This document shows positions 8,116 through 17,129 of a stretch of DNA of 44,210 nucleotides, piece after piece (position 1 is the first letter of the stretch; the number at the start of each line of letters is the position of its first letter). A program made the translations under genes and the position numbers. Source of the DNA: Candidatus Kaiserbacteria bacterium (GTDB lineage: Bacteria; Patescibacteriota; Minisyncoccia; Phycocordibacterales; UBA2100); the NCBI GenBank assembly GCA_016867375.1, contig VGJQ01000005.1:1-44210 (forward strand). Reading direction: 5' to 3'. A model generated the notes under the pieces. That model did no database searches. It saw only the letters and a list, made by a program, of their open reading frames with translations, and had not been told where the DNA came from.

Positions 8116-9831
8116 TTACGGAGTATACACGACAATGTCCCCGCTCTCGAATACTTTGCGCAGTCCCGGGATGGTATCGATATCCCACTCCGGATGCGCG
8201 GCGCGATCCCAGATCACATAATCGACACGATAGCCAGCAAGCACCTGCATAAACGAACGGGATTTTTGAGCCCCCCATTCCTCAATAAGCAACTGGATGT
8301 CCGCCTCTGGATAGCGTTCGATAGGCAATGGCTCAAGACCCAAGACACGGCGAAGCTTGTTGAGGCTGCGCGTATGTGCCGATACTTCGATGTAATAATT
8401 GCCATAGACCTGGCGTTCCATCGCGAGTCCGTCGGTCATGCGATCACGCGTCAACTCAGTGTCGAAATAGTGCGCCGCGAGAAATCGTGAACGCATCTCG
8501 CGCTGCGGCATGATGTAGAGACCGGCAGCACTCGAAAAGAATACGTTGTTGTGCGTATAGGCAGGGATGATATTGGAGAGCATCTGATCCGTATACACCA
8601 CGTCATCCTTATTCGTATACTCATTGAGCCACGTCAAGACCGGTGCGTACCGCTGTGATGCGATGAGCTCGGGCGAAGGCACGATCTGCCGCTGCATAGT
8701 CTGCAAAGCGCTCGCGATCGAAAACGCAATAATGAAAGACAGTATCGCTTGCTCAAGGAAATCGCGCCATGATCCTACACGCCTCAAGAGCGCCTGTACA
8801 CACACGGCTACCGCAAAGAAATCCGCATACATCGATATCCAGTGGTAGTGCGTCGAAAACTCGAGATTGAGTCCTGTCACCAGATGGTGATTGGTCGCGA
8901 TCACTCCCGAGAGCACACCGGAGACAGCGATAAGCGAGAGCGGCGTGAGTGCGAGTATGCGCATGTGCCACAAGACGCCCATAAGCAGAAGCACTGCCGC
9001 CCCAGAGAATACAATGAATATGCCCGACGGCGAGTAGGTCGTGATCATGCCGACGCGCGCAAGCGATTCCTGATAATACGGGAGTGATGCCGTCTCGCGA
9101 AGTGTCAAAAAATACGGAATACCGAGCACGAGACCGATACCAGATATTTTGGCGATTACAGCATGGATGCGCTCACTGCGCAGGCATACAAAAGCGCCCG
9201 CCCCAGAAAGGCCGAGCAATACAAACGCATACGTCCAGTAGTATGTGTAGACATAGAAGAGTGCGCCAAGCGAAAATGCCGCGGCGATCATCCATGTGCG
9301 CTTGCGCGTGATGACTGCCTGTAAGAAAAGTGCGAGGAAGACGAGATAAAAGATGAAATTGAACTGCGGTGAAGGTGAGCGATTGTACACTTCAAGATAG
9401 AGGCCGATCGATGCAAATCCTGAGAGCACGATACTGATCAGGTGCTCACGGGTATAGAGCATCGCGACGATATACGTGAGTACGACAATGACACCAGGAA
9501 GCACGAGGTCCCAAAACATCTGTCCATCGTGTACATCGCCAAAGAGGAGGTCGCTCCCCCACGCAAGCAACGCATCAGGGATCCATACCTGCAGACCTGG
9601 TTCGTCCTTGTGTTCGTAGAGGTACGGATTACCCAGAGTCGGATAGCCGTCGAGCACATCGTGCTGACGCGTCATGTAGTATCCCTCGTCCGGGTTCATC
9701 TCCTGCCGGATGCCGGCATACTGATCCCCGAGTGAACGGTAGAGTATGAGCTGCGGCGCGAGCGTGAATGCACCCGCAAGCACCGCGACGAGTATGACTC
9801 CGAGATAGCGCTGGTAGAAATCAGACATCAT
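8116..9831 (-). CDS. Multi-spanning membrane protein, GT-C-like
   Basis: A 571-residue polytopic membrane protein with about ten hydrophobic segments in the first 400 residues and a soluble C-terminal region of about 150 residues. After the first membrane span a loop reads EMNPDEGYYMTRQHD; an acidic pair in that loop is typical of GT-C enzymes that use polyprenyl-phosphate sugars. This fits the adjacent polyprenyl-phosphate-mannose synthase gene, whose 3' end it overlaps by 11 nt, so a mannosyl or related transfer outside the membrane is a reasonable inference. No precise family is recognised, and a polymer-handling role other than transfer remains possible. Confidence 0.65.
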   Translation of the reverse strand: MMSDFYQRYLGVILVAVLAGAFTLAPQLILYRSLGDQYAGIRQEMNPDEGYYMTRQHDVLDGYPTLGNPYLYEHKDEPGLQVWIPDALLAWGSDLLFGDVHDGQMFWDLVLPGVIVVLTYIVAMLYTREHLISIVLSGFASIGLYLEVYNRSPSPQFNFIFYLVFLALFLQAVITRKRTWMIAAAFSLGALFYVYTYYWTYAFVLLGLSGAGAFVCLRSERIHAVIAKISGIGLVLGIPYFLTLRETASLPYYQESLARVGMITTYSPSGIFIVFSGAAVLLLMGVLWHMRILALTPLSLIAVSGVLSGVIATNHHLVTGLNLEFSTHYHWISMYADFFAVAVCVQALLRRVGSWRDFLEQAILSFIIAFSIASALQTMQRQIVPSPELIASQRYAPVLTWLNEYTNKDDVVYTDQMLSNIIPAYTHNNVFFSSAAGLYIMPQREMRSRFLAAHYFDTELTRDRMTDGLAMERQVYGNYYIEVSAHTRSLNKLRRVLGLEPLPIERYPEADIQLLIEEWGAQKSRSFMQVLAGYRVDYVIWDRAAHPEWDIDTIPGLRKVFESGDIVVYTP

Positions 9832-11434
9832 GCACCTTACGCGCGATCACAAACATATTGTCGCGGAGATTGATCGGAAGCTTGATCCAGCGGAATATAC
9901 TGTTGTCGGTCATGCGCGCGAGCACGTCCCACATCGCGAGCCCCTGCCAGCTCCAAAGCATTTTGAATACATATGGTACCGAGAAGGTCTTGCCCATACG
10001 TGAGGATTCGACGAGCTCAAAACCAGCCTGACCCAAGAGCATATTCATGTTGCGACGCGCGTAGTAATGCACATGCTCAGGCGGCACGAGAAGCTGCCAT
10101 TTGCCTTTGAGCAAGCGCGCCCACACACTCCCCACATCGGGTGTATTTATCACCAGGATACCGCCTTTGGGCAACATACGATTGGCTGCTGCAGCAAGCG
10201 CCACCGGATCGGCGACGTGTTCGATGACATCCCACATCGTCACCGCATCCACCTTGGGCAGATTGGTCATATGGGTGACATCGCCGAGGATCATGCCATG
10301 TCCGCGTTCTGCCGCTTCCTTGGCGCCATATGCAGAGACCTCGCTCCCCTGCGTCTTCCAGCCGCGATCACGCGCCACATCGAGGAAATAGCCTGTCGCC
10401 GCACCTATGTCGAAAATCTTTCGACCGCCGACCTTCGCCTCGACCTTTCCAAGCGCCCATTCAAATGCGGCACGCATAGGCTCTTTGTCTTTGTCGTAAT
10501 CGGTGTAGCCGTGTGACTCTTTTTGGTCGACGTTGTGGAAATACTCTTCGCCGTAGATCGCTTCGAGATTCGACGGCATCGGGTACACAAATACGAGATC
10601 ACAGTCTTTGCATTGGAAGAGCCGATATCCGCGCTTGTGGCAGTAGAAGCGAATCTCGGGCGATCCGCAGACCGCACACGAAAATGGAAGCGTGTCGGAC
10701 GCATTACCCAACGGATGATACCCCTTGAGGCGTCGCGCCAAAAGCCGCCACGGCAATAGCACGCCTTCGCGCACCACGTGTGAAGAAATCTTTGATTCCC
10801 CTTCGCGGCGCGCCTTGAGATTGATCGGCACTTCTTTGACCGTCGCGTGCGCTTCGCGAATCGCATGGTATTTGAGATCAATGAGAAAGGCGTAACCGGA
10901 TGCCGGGACACGGTCGAGATCAAGGCGATCGAGCAGCGTGCGCGAGAGCACAAGAAAACCGGCTGTCATATCATGCACGGGCATACCTGAAAGCATGCGC
11001 GCATAGAAGTTGCCGCCGCGCGAAAGAATGCGTCGCCAGAGCACCCACTGACCGACCACGCCGCCAGACGCATACCGCGAACCAATGACAAGCTGATACT
11101 TCTCGCTCGCTTTGAGCAGATCTTTGAGATGACCGACATCGTGCGTACCATCGGCATCCATGGTGATGATCTTACCCACATCGCCCTGTGCGAGCGTGTG
11201 GCGTATGCCATGCTTATATGCCATACCGAGCCCCTCCTTTTTCTGTCTGCTCAAAAGCGAGAGCTTGGGGTACTTTTTCATGAGCACGCGCACCGCATCA
11301 TCGGTACGATCGGGAGAATTGTCGTCGATAACGGTGATATACAGATCCGGATGCCTGGCAAATATCTCAGGGACGATAAGCTTGATGTTTTCCCGCTCGT
11401 TGTACGTCGGCATCAATATGACGGTCTTGGACAT
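9821..11434 (-). CDS. Polyprenyl-phosphate-mannose synthase fused to a SAM methyltransferase
   Basis: A 537-residue fusion. Residues 1 to about 235 are a GT2 dolichol/polyprenol-phosphate mannosyltransferase: PTYNERENI, VIDDNSPD, MDADGTHD and MTAGFLVLSRTLL. Residues about 245-537 are a methyltransferase with an N-terminal zinc ribbon (CAVCG and CKDCD), the SAM loop FDIGAATGYFLDVA and WDVIEHVADP. The first domain would load mannose onto a lipid carrier for the GT-C-like protein encoded next to it; the second would methylate a sugar or glycan. The ATG at 11434 is preferred over one at 11482: a TACTAT -10 box lies 6 nt upstream of it. It is the first gene of the run down to gmd. Confidence 0.87.
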   Translation of the reverse strand: MSKTVILMPTYNERENIKLIVPEIFARHPDLYITVIDDNSPDRTDDAVRVLMKKYPKLSLLSRQKKEGLGMAYKHGIRHTLAQGDVGKIITMDADGTHDVGHLKDLLKASEKYQLVIGSRYASGGVVGQWVLWRRILSRGGNFYARMLSGMPVHDMTAGFLVLSRTLLDRLDLDRVPASGYAFLIDLKYHAIREAHATVKEVPINLKARREGESKISSHVVREGVLLPWRLLARRLKGYHPLGNASDTLPFSCAVCGSPEIRFYCHKRGYRLFQCKDCDLVFVYPMPSNLEAIYGEEYFHNVDQKESHGYTDYDKDKEPMRAAFEWALGKVEAKVGGRKIFDIGAATGYFLDVARDRGWKTQGSEVSAYGAKEAAERGHGMILGDVTHMTNLPKVDAVTMWDVIEHVADPVALAAAANRMLPKGGILVINTPDVGSVWARLLKGKWQLLVPPEHVHYYARRNMNMLLGQAGFELVESSRMGKTFSVPYVFKMLWSWQGLAMWDVLARMTDNSIFRWIKLPINLRDNMFVIARKVHDV

Positions 11435-11504
11435 GGCAGGATAGTACCCCATGAGCCCCTCGGAGGCAAGAAATTCTCTCACTGAGGCACGGATCTTGAA
11501 CTTA

Positions 11505-11596
11505 GGTCCCGTTCATAAATAACTGCAACACAAAATGAACGGGCCCATAAGTGTAGTCCATACATAACGGGTACGTTATGTATGGACGAGCCCTTA
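11505..11596 (-). mobile_element. Double-hairpin repeat, copy 1
   Basis: A 92-bp unit read on the minus strand as TAAGGGCTCGTCC through to GAACGGGACC. Hairpin A (11556-11587) has 14-bp arms GTCCATACATAACG around TACC; hairpin B (11505-11546) pairs GGTCCCGTTCAT with ATGAACGGGCCC. Its first three bases are the TAA stop of the gtrA-like gene, and TAAG follows directly after its other end, so exact removal would leave the stop codon intact. Stem bases differ from the other copies by paired changes. Confidence 0.85.
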
Positions 11597-12049
11597 TTGG
11601 TTTTTGTTGTCTTCTTGAGTGTGCTGCCGAAACGTAATCGCGCGATTGATGAGGAAGCTCAGGAGAGCCACGCCCGAGACGATGATTGTCTCGGCGACGA
11701 GGTACCAAATACGGAAGAAGTCGACGTGTGTGCTTTCGAGAATCGTTTTTGTGACCGAAAGCGAGAAGGTATTGATAAAGAGCGATGCAAGCGCGATCAG
11801 TGTGTACCACACGAATTGTCGCGGCGCGCGATGATGCGCACCATCCCGGAAACTCCAATACTTTTGAAGTGGAAACGTAATCGCGAGCGCCGTACAAAAA
11901 CCGACCACGACACCCCAGAGGTACTGCTCCCGCAAGCCCAGAAGTGCGACCCACGCCCACAATGTACATACTTGGACGAACGCACCAAAGACGCCCGTGA
12001 TCCCGTACCGCACTAGCAACCGATACTTCTCGGGCACGAGACCTATCAT
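11594..12049 (-). CDS. GtrA family membrane protein
   Basis: A 151-residue protein with four hydrophobic segments. It opens with LVRYGITGVFGAFVQVCTLW and has the family's LNxxxSFR-like spot (LQKYWSFRDG) and a final span ending INRAITFR. GtrA proteins are thought to help flip polyprenyl-phosphate-linked sugars across the membrane, which fits the lipid-mannose synthase and GT-C-like genes downstream. Its ATG overlaps the stop of the dehydrogenase-glycosyltransferase gene by 4 nt, so translation is coupled. Its stop codon is the first codon of double-hairpin repeat copy 1, which could also serve as its 3' end structure. Confidence 0.85.
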   Translation of the reverse strand: MIGLVPEKYRLLVRYGITGVFGAFVQVCTLWAWVALLGLREQYLWGVVVGFCTALAITFPLQKYWSFRDGAHHRAPRQFVWYTLIALASLFINTFSLSVTKTILESTHVDFFRIWYLVAETIIVSGVALLSFLINRAITFRQHTQEDNKNQ

Positions 12050-14037
12050 ACGCCGATTGCACGGGCGCTGCCGCTCGTGGGGTAAATCGCTTCAAATAGA
12101 CGCGGGATGATGACCGAGAGCGAGTGCTCACGCTCGACGTATGCCCGCAGCGCAGCGGCTTCGCGCGCCCGCTGTTCTGGAGAAAGCTTGAGCGCTGCGC
12201 GGATCGCTACAGCGAATGATTCAGGCGATGATTCCGCGACGAAAAGATCATCACGTACGACACCTTTCATACTAGGTTCAGACGTCACGACGAGGCATCC
12301 TGCGGCCATTGCTTCAAAGAGCGCTTTATTAAAACCACTCACAGACCCTGCGTGTACAAAGATGTCGTGCGCGGCATACACGCCCGGCATCTGCGCATGC
12401 GGTACAGCACCAGCAAACGCGATCAAACCCTGCTCTTCGTGAGCCTTGTGCCGCGTACGTAATGCTGCTTCATGCGCTGCATCGCTCTCTATGACCGCCG
12501 TCCCGTATATGTCGAGTCGCAACCCGGCAGCCTGCTGTGCAGCCTGCGTCACTGCATCGATGATGGTATTCAAATGCTTTTCTGGCGCGATGCGTCCGGC
12601 AAAGAGCAGCGACCTCGGCTGCGCCGTACGCGCTGAGTGTGCAAACACTCTCGTCTCGATGCCTGCCGGTATCTCTTGCGCATGAGAGAAGCCTGCGGCC
12701 ATGGCACGATCGTCTGTATAGAAGACGACGTCGGCAAAACGCGCTGCGATGCGTATCTTCCACCGCTTCTCCTGTGCATTGGAAATGAGGGCGGTCTTCT
12801 TGCCCAAGAGCCGCCAGAGAAGCCCCCCGAGGATCATGTATTCGGTATTGATATAGACGAGCACGGTGTCGTAGTCGCGAGCGTAGCGCCACGCATACCA
12901 CCAAAAGCGCACGGTGTAGCGCATGCGCTTCCAAAAACGCGGACCACGCAGCGTATCCTTACCGAGCGAGAAAGCACGGACATTGTCGGGCAGACCTTTC
13001 GCCGTGCCCTGCAGGTACGCGATCGACACATGCTTGGTGCGGCGCGCGAGCTCATCGACCCAGGCATGGAAAAATCCAAGCGTCGGATCGCGCTCGTCGG
13101 CCGATTGCGCACAGATGAGCAATCGGATATCCGCGACCGGCACAGGAGCAGCAGACGCCTGTGGTGTAGCAGGTATATGTTCGAGTACATGCTCTCCGTA
13201 GACGCCCGAAAGCAGATCGAGGTCTTTGCCGGTACTGCGCAGAAGCTCGATGTTTTTCTGTTCGTGGGCACGCATGAGGGCGACACCAATCTTATCTGCC
13301 GGGAAGCGCTTCTCGTAGATCTCGCGCAAAGCCGCATAATCTTTGATGAAGCAATGTCCACCGGCGCCGCGTCCGCTTTTGTGCACGGGCTGTGCATAGC
13401 GATTCGGAATGAACGGATCGGCGAGCACCGCCTTGTGTATGACACTCCAATCCGCACCAAGCCCGGTCGCGAGATCGTACATCATGTTGAAAAACATGAT
13501 CTGCGTATACGCGCTGCCATTGTGCGTGTATTTGATGATTTCTGCTTCGACACTCTTGCACGTGATCGATGCGGGAGACTTCGGCAGAGTCGAGTGGAGG
13601 ATGGCAGCCGCGGCACGCTGCTTATCGGTGTCCTGCGTCAGACCAACGATATTGAAAAAGGGATTAGCGACATCATAGGCAGCAGTCGCCTCGCTCAAAA
13701 ATTCGGGAGAGAAGAGCACGATCTGCTTGGGGCAATTCTTTTGGATCGCTTCGGCAGTGCCGGGAAGGATGGTCGATTTGATGACGGCGATCCTCCCCTC
13801 GCCGACGAGCCCGACGGCATCCTCGACGATCGAATAATCAAACCCTTCAGGGGTGGTCGGGGTTGGCACCGCGATCAAGACAATATCGCAATCCTTAATC
13901 TTGTCCTTATTGGCTCGATACGGCTCCTCAAGCGCGTACCGGACCGTCCGGAAGCCCCGATGCTCGAAATCGTCGGCATAATGCTTGCCGATCCAGCCCT
14001 GCCCAATGAAACCGATGAGGGGGTTTTGCGCGGTCAT
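12046..14037 (-). CDS. UDP-glucose/GDP-mannose dehydrogenase-like protein fused to a glycosyltransferase
   Basis: A 663-residue fusion. Residues 1 to about 285 match the NAD-binding and central domains of nucleotide-sugar dehydrogenases: GFIGQGWIG (about 9-17), EIIKYTHN with the conserved Lys at about 169, and GAGGHCFIKD with the catalytic Cys at about 229. The C-terminal nucleotide-sugar-binding domain is absent; after a proline/alanine linker comes a GT4-like glycosyltransferase (about 303-663; FAGRIAPEKHLNTII and ALFEAMAAGCLVVTSE). The second half is a paralog of the protein at 2444-3511. The start at 14037 is inferred from alignment of the NAD loop and an A/T-rich -10-like stretch before it; an in-frame ATG at 14061 is possible. 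It is translationally coupled to gtrA. Confidence 0.83.
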   Translation of the reverse strand: MTAQNPLIGFIGQGWIGKHYADDFEHRGFRTVRYALEEPYRANKDKIKDCDIVLIAVPTPTTPEGFDYSIVEDAVGLVGEGRIAVIKSTILPGTAEAIQKNCPKQIVLFSPEFLSEATAAYDVANPFFNIVGLTQDTDKQRAAAAILHSTLPKSPASITCKSVEAEIIKYTHNGSAYTQIMFFNMMYDLATGLGADWSVIHKAVLADPFIPNRYAQPVHKSGRGAGGHCFIKDYAALREIYEKRFPADKIGVALMRAHEQKNIELLRSTGKDLDLLSGVYGEHVLEHIPATPQASAAPVPVADIRLLICAQSADERDPTLGFFHAWVDELARRTKHVSIAYLQGTAKGLPDNVRAFSLGKDTLRGPRFWKRMRYTVRFWWYAWRYARDYDTVLVYINTEYMILGGLLWRLLGKKTALISNAQEKRWKIRIAARFADVVFYTDDRAMAAGFSHAQEIPAGIETRVFAHSARTAQPRSLLFAGRIAPEKHLNTIIDAVTQAAQQAAGLRLDIYGTAVIESDAAHEAALRTRHKAHEEQGLIAFAGAVPHAQMPGVYAAHDIFVHAGSVSGFNKALFEAMAAGCLVVTSEPSMKGVVRDDLFVAESSPESFAVAIRAALKLSPEQRAREAAALRAYVEREHSLSVIIPRLFEAIYPTSGSARAIGV

Positions 14038-14120
14038 ACGTATTATTTGCATTATGCTCACTATGCATCAAATGCGCAACATCTTGCATTTTCTTAAAAA
14101 ATTCCCCGAATCAACCACCT

Positions 14121-14171
14121 CGCCCCAGAGGGGCGGGGTATGAAAGGAACCCCGCCCTAGACGGGCGGGGT
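14121..14171. repeat. Duplicated 22-nt GC-rich hairpin units (REP-like)
   Basis: Two near-identical units, CGCCCCAGAGGGGCG and CGCCCTAGACGGGCG, each followed by GGGTATG, lie in tandem between the dehydrogenase-fusion gene and the hypothetical gene at 14210. Each folds into a short GC hairpin, and the second extends to a 9-bp stem (14149-14157 with 14163-14171). No T-run follows, so a REP-type repeat seems likelier than a simple terminator. Confidence 0.6.
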
Positions 14172-14209
14172 ATGGGCCTTTGGCCAATCCAGCGATGGGA
14201 CCGCTAGAT

Positions 14210-14716
14210 CTAGGTGAAACGTATACTTCTCGACACGAACACAAAGTCGATCTGTACCTTCAGATTCTCATTCGCGGTACGCTCACGAGAATTGACGCAC
14301 CAGCGTGGCTGTGGACCCTCTTTGTTCCAGAAGAGAGTGACCAAAGAATCAGGTAAAAAGAGTTGATACGTGCCTCGGACCAGATTGATATCACCGTCCT
14401 TTACCTGCTTGATCAGCCGACAAATCAATCTTTCAGTGAACAGGTGTCCCTCGGGAAGACATGCTTCAATCTCTTTACTACTCAAGAGCGACGCTCCCCA
14501 TCCCTTTGCAGCACATATGTCTTGGGGGCTATATCCGATAAGGTATAGAAAATCGTCTCCTTCGACATCGCCTCTTACTTTGGCAACAACCCGACTCAGA
14601 AAGCTCGGATGGACCCATAAGCCCGGCTGACCTTTGAAATATCTTTCAGCACTGAAAGGTGCCTCCAGAGGAGGAAGTATATTGGAGAAAGATTTCGGGA
14701 TTTCTGACTCAGTCAT
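14210..14716 (-). CDS. Hypothetical protein
   Basis: I do not recognise this 168-residue protein. It is soluble, begins MTESEIPKSFSNILPP and has a moderately hydrophobic core (FLYLIGYSPQDICAAKGWG), with no signal peptide or membrane span. It has a purine-rich ribosome-binding stretch (GGGAAGGG, about 6 nt before ATG) and a TAGTAT -10 candidate about 45 nt upstream, so unlike many neighbours it has a conventional leader. It sits between two glycan genes but has its own promoter, so a glycan role is not implied. Confidence 0.6.
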   Translation of the reverse strand: MTESEIPKSFSNILPPLEAPFSAERYFKGQPGLWVHPSFLSRVVAKVRGDVEGDDFLYLIGYSPQDICAAKGWGASLLSSKEIEACLPEGHLFTERLICRLIKQVKDGDINLVRGTYQLFLPDSLVTLFWNKEGPQPRWCVNSRERTANENLKVQIDFVFVSRSIRFT

Positions 14717-14781
14717 AGCAGCCCTTCCCTTTTTTAAGATCTGATCTCTGACGCAACCATACTATGAATGGGGCGCAGTAG

Positions 14782-17067
14782 TCAAGAAGTACTCGCCGCG
14801 ATGTCTTCAGCGTACCGTTTTACGTACTCTTCGAAGCTTTGGTACGGATACTTGTCCAGATGATTGCCACGTGGGCGATCCTCCGGCACAACAAACCATT
14901 GCCTGATCGCCTGCGCAAAATCCTGCGGCTTCACGACCGTGGCACCCATCTCACGCGCGCAGCCGACATCGGTCGAAATAACGGTTTTGCCTGACGCGAG
15001 CGCCTCGACGATCACAACACCGTATCCCTCGTACAAGGACGGGACAAGCACCAAATCAGCAAACGCGTAGTATGGTGTACTATCCTTCTCTCCCTCAAAT
15101 GCGACGCGATCCGCGATACCCAGCGTGTGTGCAAGCATCACCAGACGCCCATGTTCGCTCCCATCACCGACGATAATGAGATATGCGTCTTTCGGTGCTG
15201 CCTGGGTAAACGCGTGCATCGCAAGAGCCACATTCTTCTCTGGCTCCAGTCGCGCCACCACCAACACCTTGTACTTGCCCCACCCGAGACGACCCGTGAA
15301 CATCGGATCAGGCACTGCATGCTGAATCCGTCCGATATCGACAAAAATGGGCAGAACGGTAACCGGCACTCGAATCCCCCAATCCCTCTCGAGACCTTCT
15401 TTGAGGCGATTGGAGACCACGCGAATCCGCGTCGCATACCGCACCACAATCCAAGCGATAAACACACGTACCTTATTAAGCAGCGAATGCCGCGCATATG
15501 CAGGAGCAAGAAAATCCGTGTGAACTTGGACATGTAGCGGCACACGCATCGCGATCGCCATGCACATACCCAAAAGCCCCGTCTCAAAAGGATCCTGTAC
15601 CGAGATCACATTGGGTCTCTGGAGTCTACGCGCAATACGGATAGTGTCGATGCCATAGAACAATTTTGATGTCGAACGCGTAGGATAGATGCAGACTTTC
15701 GGCGATGCCTTAAACGGCATCCGCTTATCGCCGACGAGCGAAAAGCCTATGATATCGAGTGCTTCAAAATATTCCCCATACGCCTTTTGTCTTTCGACTG
15801 CGGGAGAGTCGGGATACAAAATCCCCCGCTTCGATCTGTCGGCACTAATCTGCAATACCCGTATCTCTTGTCGAGGTCTGACATCGACAGACTCAGTGAC
15901 GACGTCGGTCAGGCTTTCGTCATCTGGCATACCGATCATTATCTTGAAGAGTTCGGTATACTCACGCACGACCACATCCCAATCTCGATCAATATGAATT
16001 GCATGGAAACGTGCCGCAAAATCGGCGTACCGCACATCGTCGGCGAGCATCGAGAGCTTCTGCGCGATATCGTCGACTGAGTGCGGATCGATCATCTCGG
16101 GAAACTGATCGCGGATTGGTAGATAATTCTCCTGTGTGATTATGGACGGCAGACCGATCGCGATCGCTTCGTATACCTGATTGGGTGAGATGTCGGTCCA
16201 GCTCGGGAGCACAAACGCCCGTGCATCTTTGACACGCTCCAAGGCCGCCGCACGCGGCATAGCAGGCAGCATATTCACTCGATTGGCGATTTGTAGCTCG
16301 TTGATCAATGTCTGCAGCAGCTCTTTCTGCGGACCGTCGCCGATGATGGAGAGCGTGTACTCAAAAGGCAACGCGGCTTGGGCAAACGCGCGGATCAGCG
16401 ACGAGACGTTTTTCATCTCGATGAGCCGCCCCCAATACACAATCTCTTTGGTTGGAATACCGCGCGTGATACTAGCTAGATTGTCGCGTGAGATAGGATT
16501 TGCTATCACTGACGTCGCGTCGAAGCGAAGATTGTAGTAATGCGCATAGAGCGCGCGTTGTGATTCGGAATTGAAGACTATATGCACTGCACTGCGCAGG
16601 ATGGCGCGTATGACAAAAAAATAAATCGCGTATATACCCTGTCTGTGAATGCGCCGCACGTAGAAATCCTTGAGCGATAGGGGCGGCGCGCCAGATTCGA
16701 GATACTTCTGCTCCCATGCATAATCACCTCCGATGCGCACGATGTACGGCTTACCGACCACCCATGCCGCAAGTGTGACGGGCAATCCGGCAGCAAACCA
16801 ATCGAGAGTATAGACGACATCGCACCAGCGCATATGAGCGTAACACGCGAAGAAAAATCGGATGCGATTGAAGAACTTATTGCCACGCACGACACGCACC
16901 AGCTTAAATGGATATGAACCATCCTTCTGAGTATCTGCCATATCCGAGTACGTGGCGACCGTTACCTCAATACCCTTTTCGACGAACAGTGCCGCAAGCC
17001 GCGGAGCATAGGTCGCCGGCCCGCCGGATTCGGGCTCGAATATGCCTGTCGTAATGAGGATGCGCAT
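14782..17067 (-). CDS. Tandem GT4 glycosyltransferase (two GT-B units)
   Basis: A 761-residue protein made of two complete family 4 glycosyltransferases. Unit 1 (about 1-385) starts MRILITTGIFEPESGGPATYA and has VYWGRLIEMKNVSSLIRAF and PNQVYEAIAIGLPSIIT. Unit 2 (about 410-761) has VLVVARLEPEKNVALAM and a canonical EX7E segment EGYGVVIVEALASGKTVIST. Two linked transferases would allow successive sugar additions in glycan assembly; donors are unknown. A TATAGT -10 box lies 6 nt upstream of the ATG, predicting a leaderless transcript. It is separated by 62 nt from rpsP upstream. Confidence 0.88.
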   Translation of the reverse strand: MRILITTGIFEPESGGPATYAPRLAALFVEKGIEVTVATYSDMADTQKDGSYPFKLVRVVRGNKFFNRIRFFFACYAHMRWCDVVYTLDWFAAGLPVTLAAWVVGKPYIVRIGGDYAWEQKYLESGAPPLSLKDFYVRRIHRQGIYAIYFFVIRAILRSAVHIVFNSESQRALYAHYYNLRFDATSVIANPISRDNLASITRGIPTKEIVYWGRLIEMKNVSSLIRAFAQAALPFEYTLSIIGDGPQKELLQTLINELQIANRVNMLPAMPRAAALERVKDARAFVLPSWTDISPNQVYEAIAIGLPSIITQENYLPIRDQFPEMIDPHSVDDIAQKLSMLADDVRYADFAARFHAIHIDRDWDVVVREYTELFKIMIGMPDDESLTDVVTESVDVRPRQEIRVLQISADRSKRGILYPDSPAVERQKAYGEYFEALDIIGFSLVGDKRMPFKASPKVCIYPTRSTSKLFYGIDTIRIARRLQRPNVISVQDPFETGLLGMCMAIAMRVPLHVQVHTDFLAPAYARHSLLNKVRVFIAWIVVRYATRIRVVSNRLKEGLERDWGIRVPVTVLPIFVDIGRIQHAVPDPMFTGRLGWGKYKVLVVARLEPEKNVALAMHAFTQAAPKDAYLIIVGDGSEHGRLVMLAHTLGIADRVAFEGEKDSTPYYAFADLVLVPSLYEGYGVVIVEALASGKTVISTDVGCAREMGATVVKPQDFAQAIRQWFVVPEDRPRGNHLDKYPYQSFEEYVKRYAEDIAASTS

Positions 17068-17129
17068 GGGATAACTATAGCAAAAAAAACGAGCCGCTTG
17101 AGGGCGGCTGTTTTGGTTATACGGAAATG

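Noticed and set aside
6875-8278. Longer N-terminus for the glycosyltransferase up to 8278
   Set aside because: The extra residues lie in the coding region of the upstream membrane protein and lack glycosyltransferase features.
12637-14097. Long plus-strand open frame of about 486 codons
   Set aside because: It is the antisense of the dehydrogenase-glycosyltransferase fusion and has no domain features.
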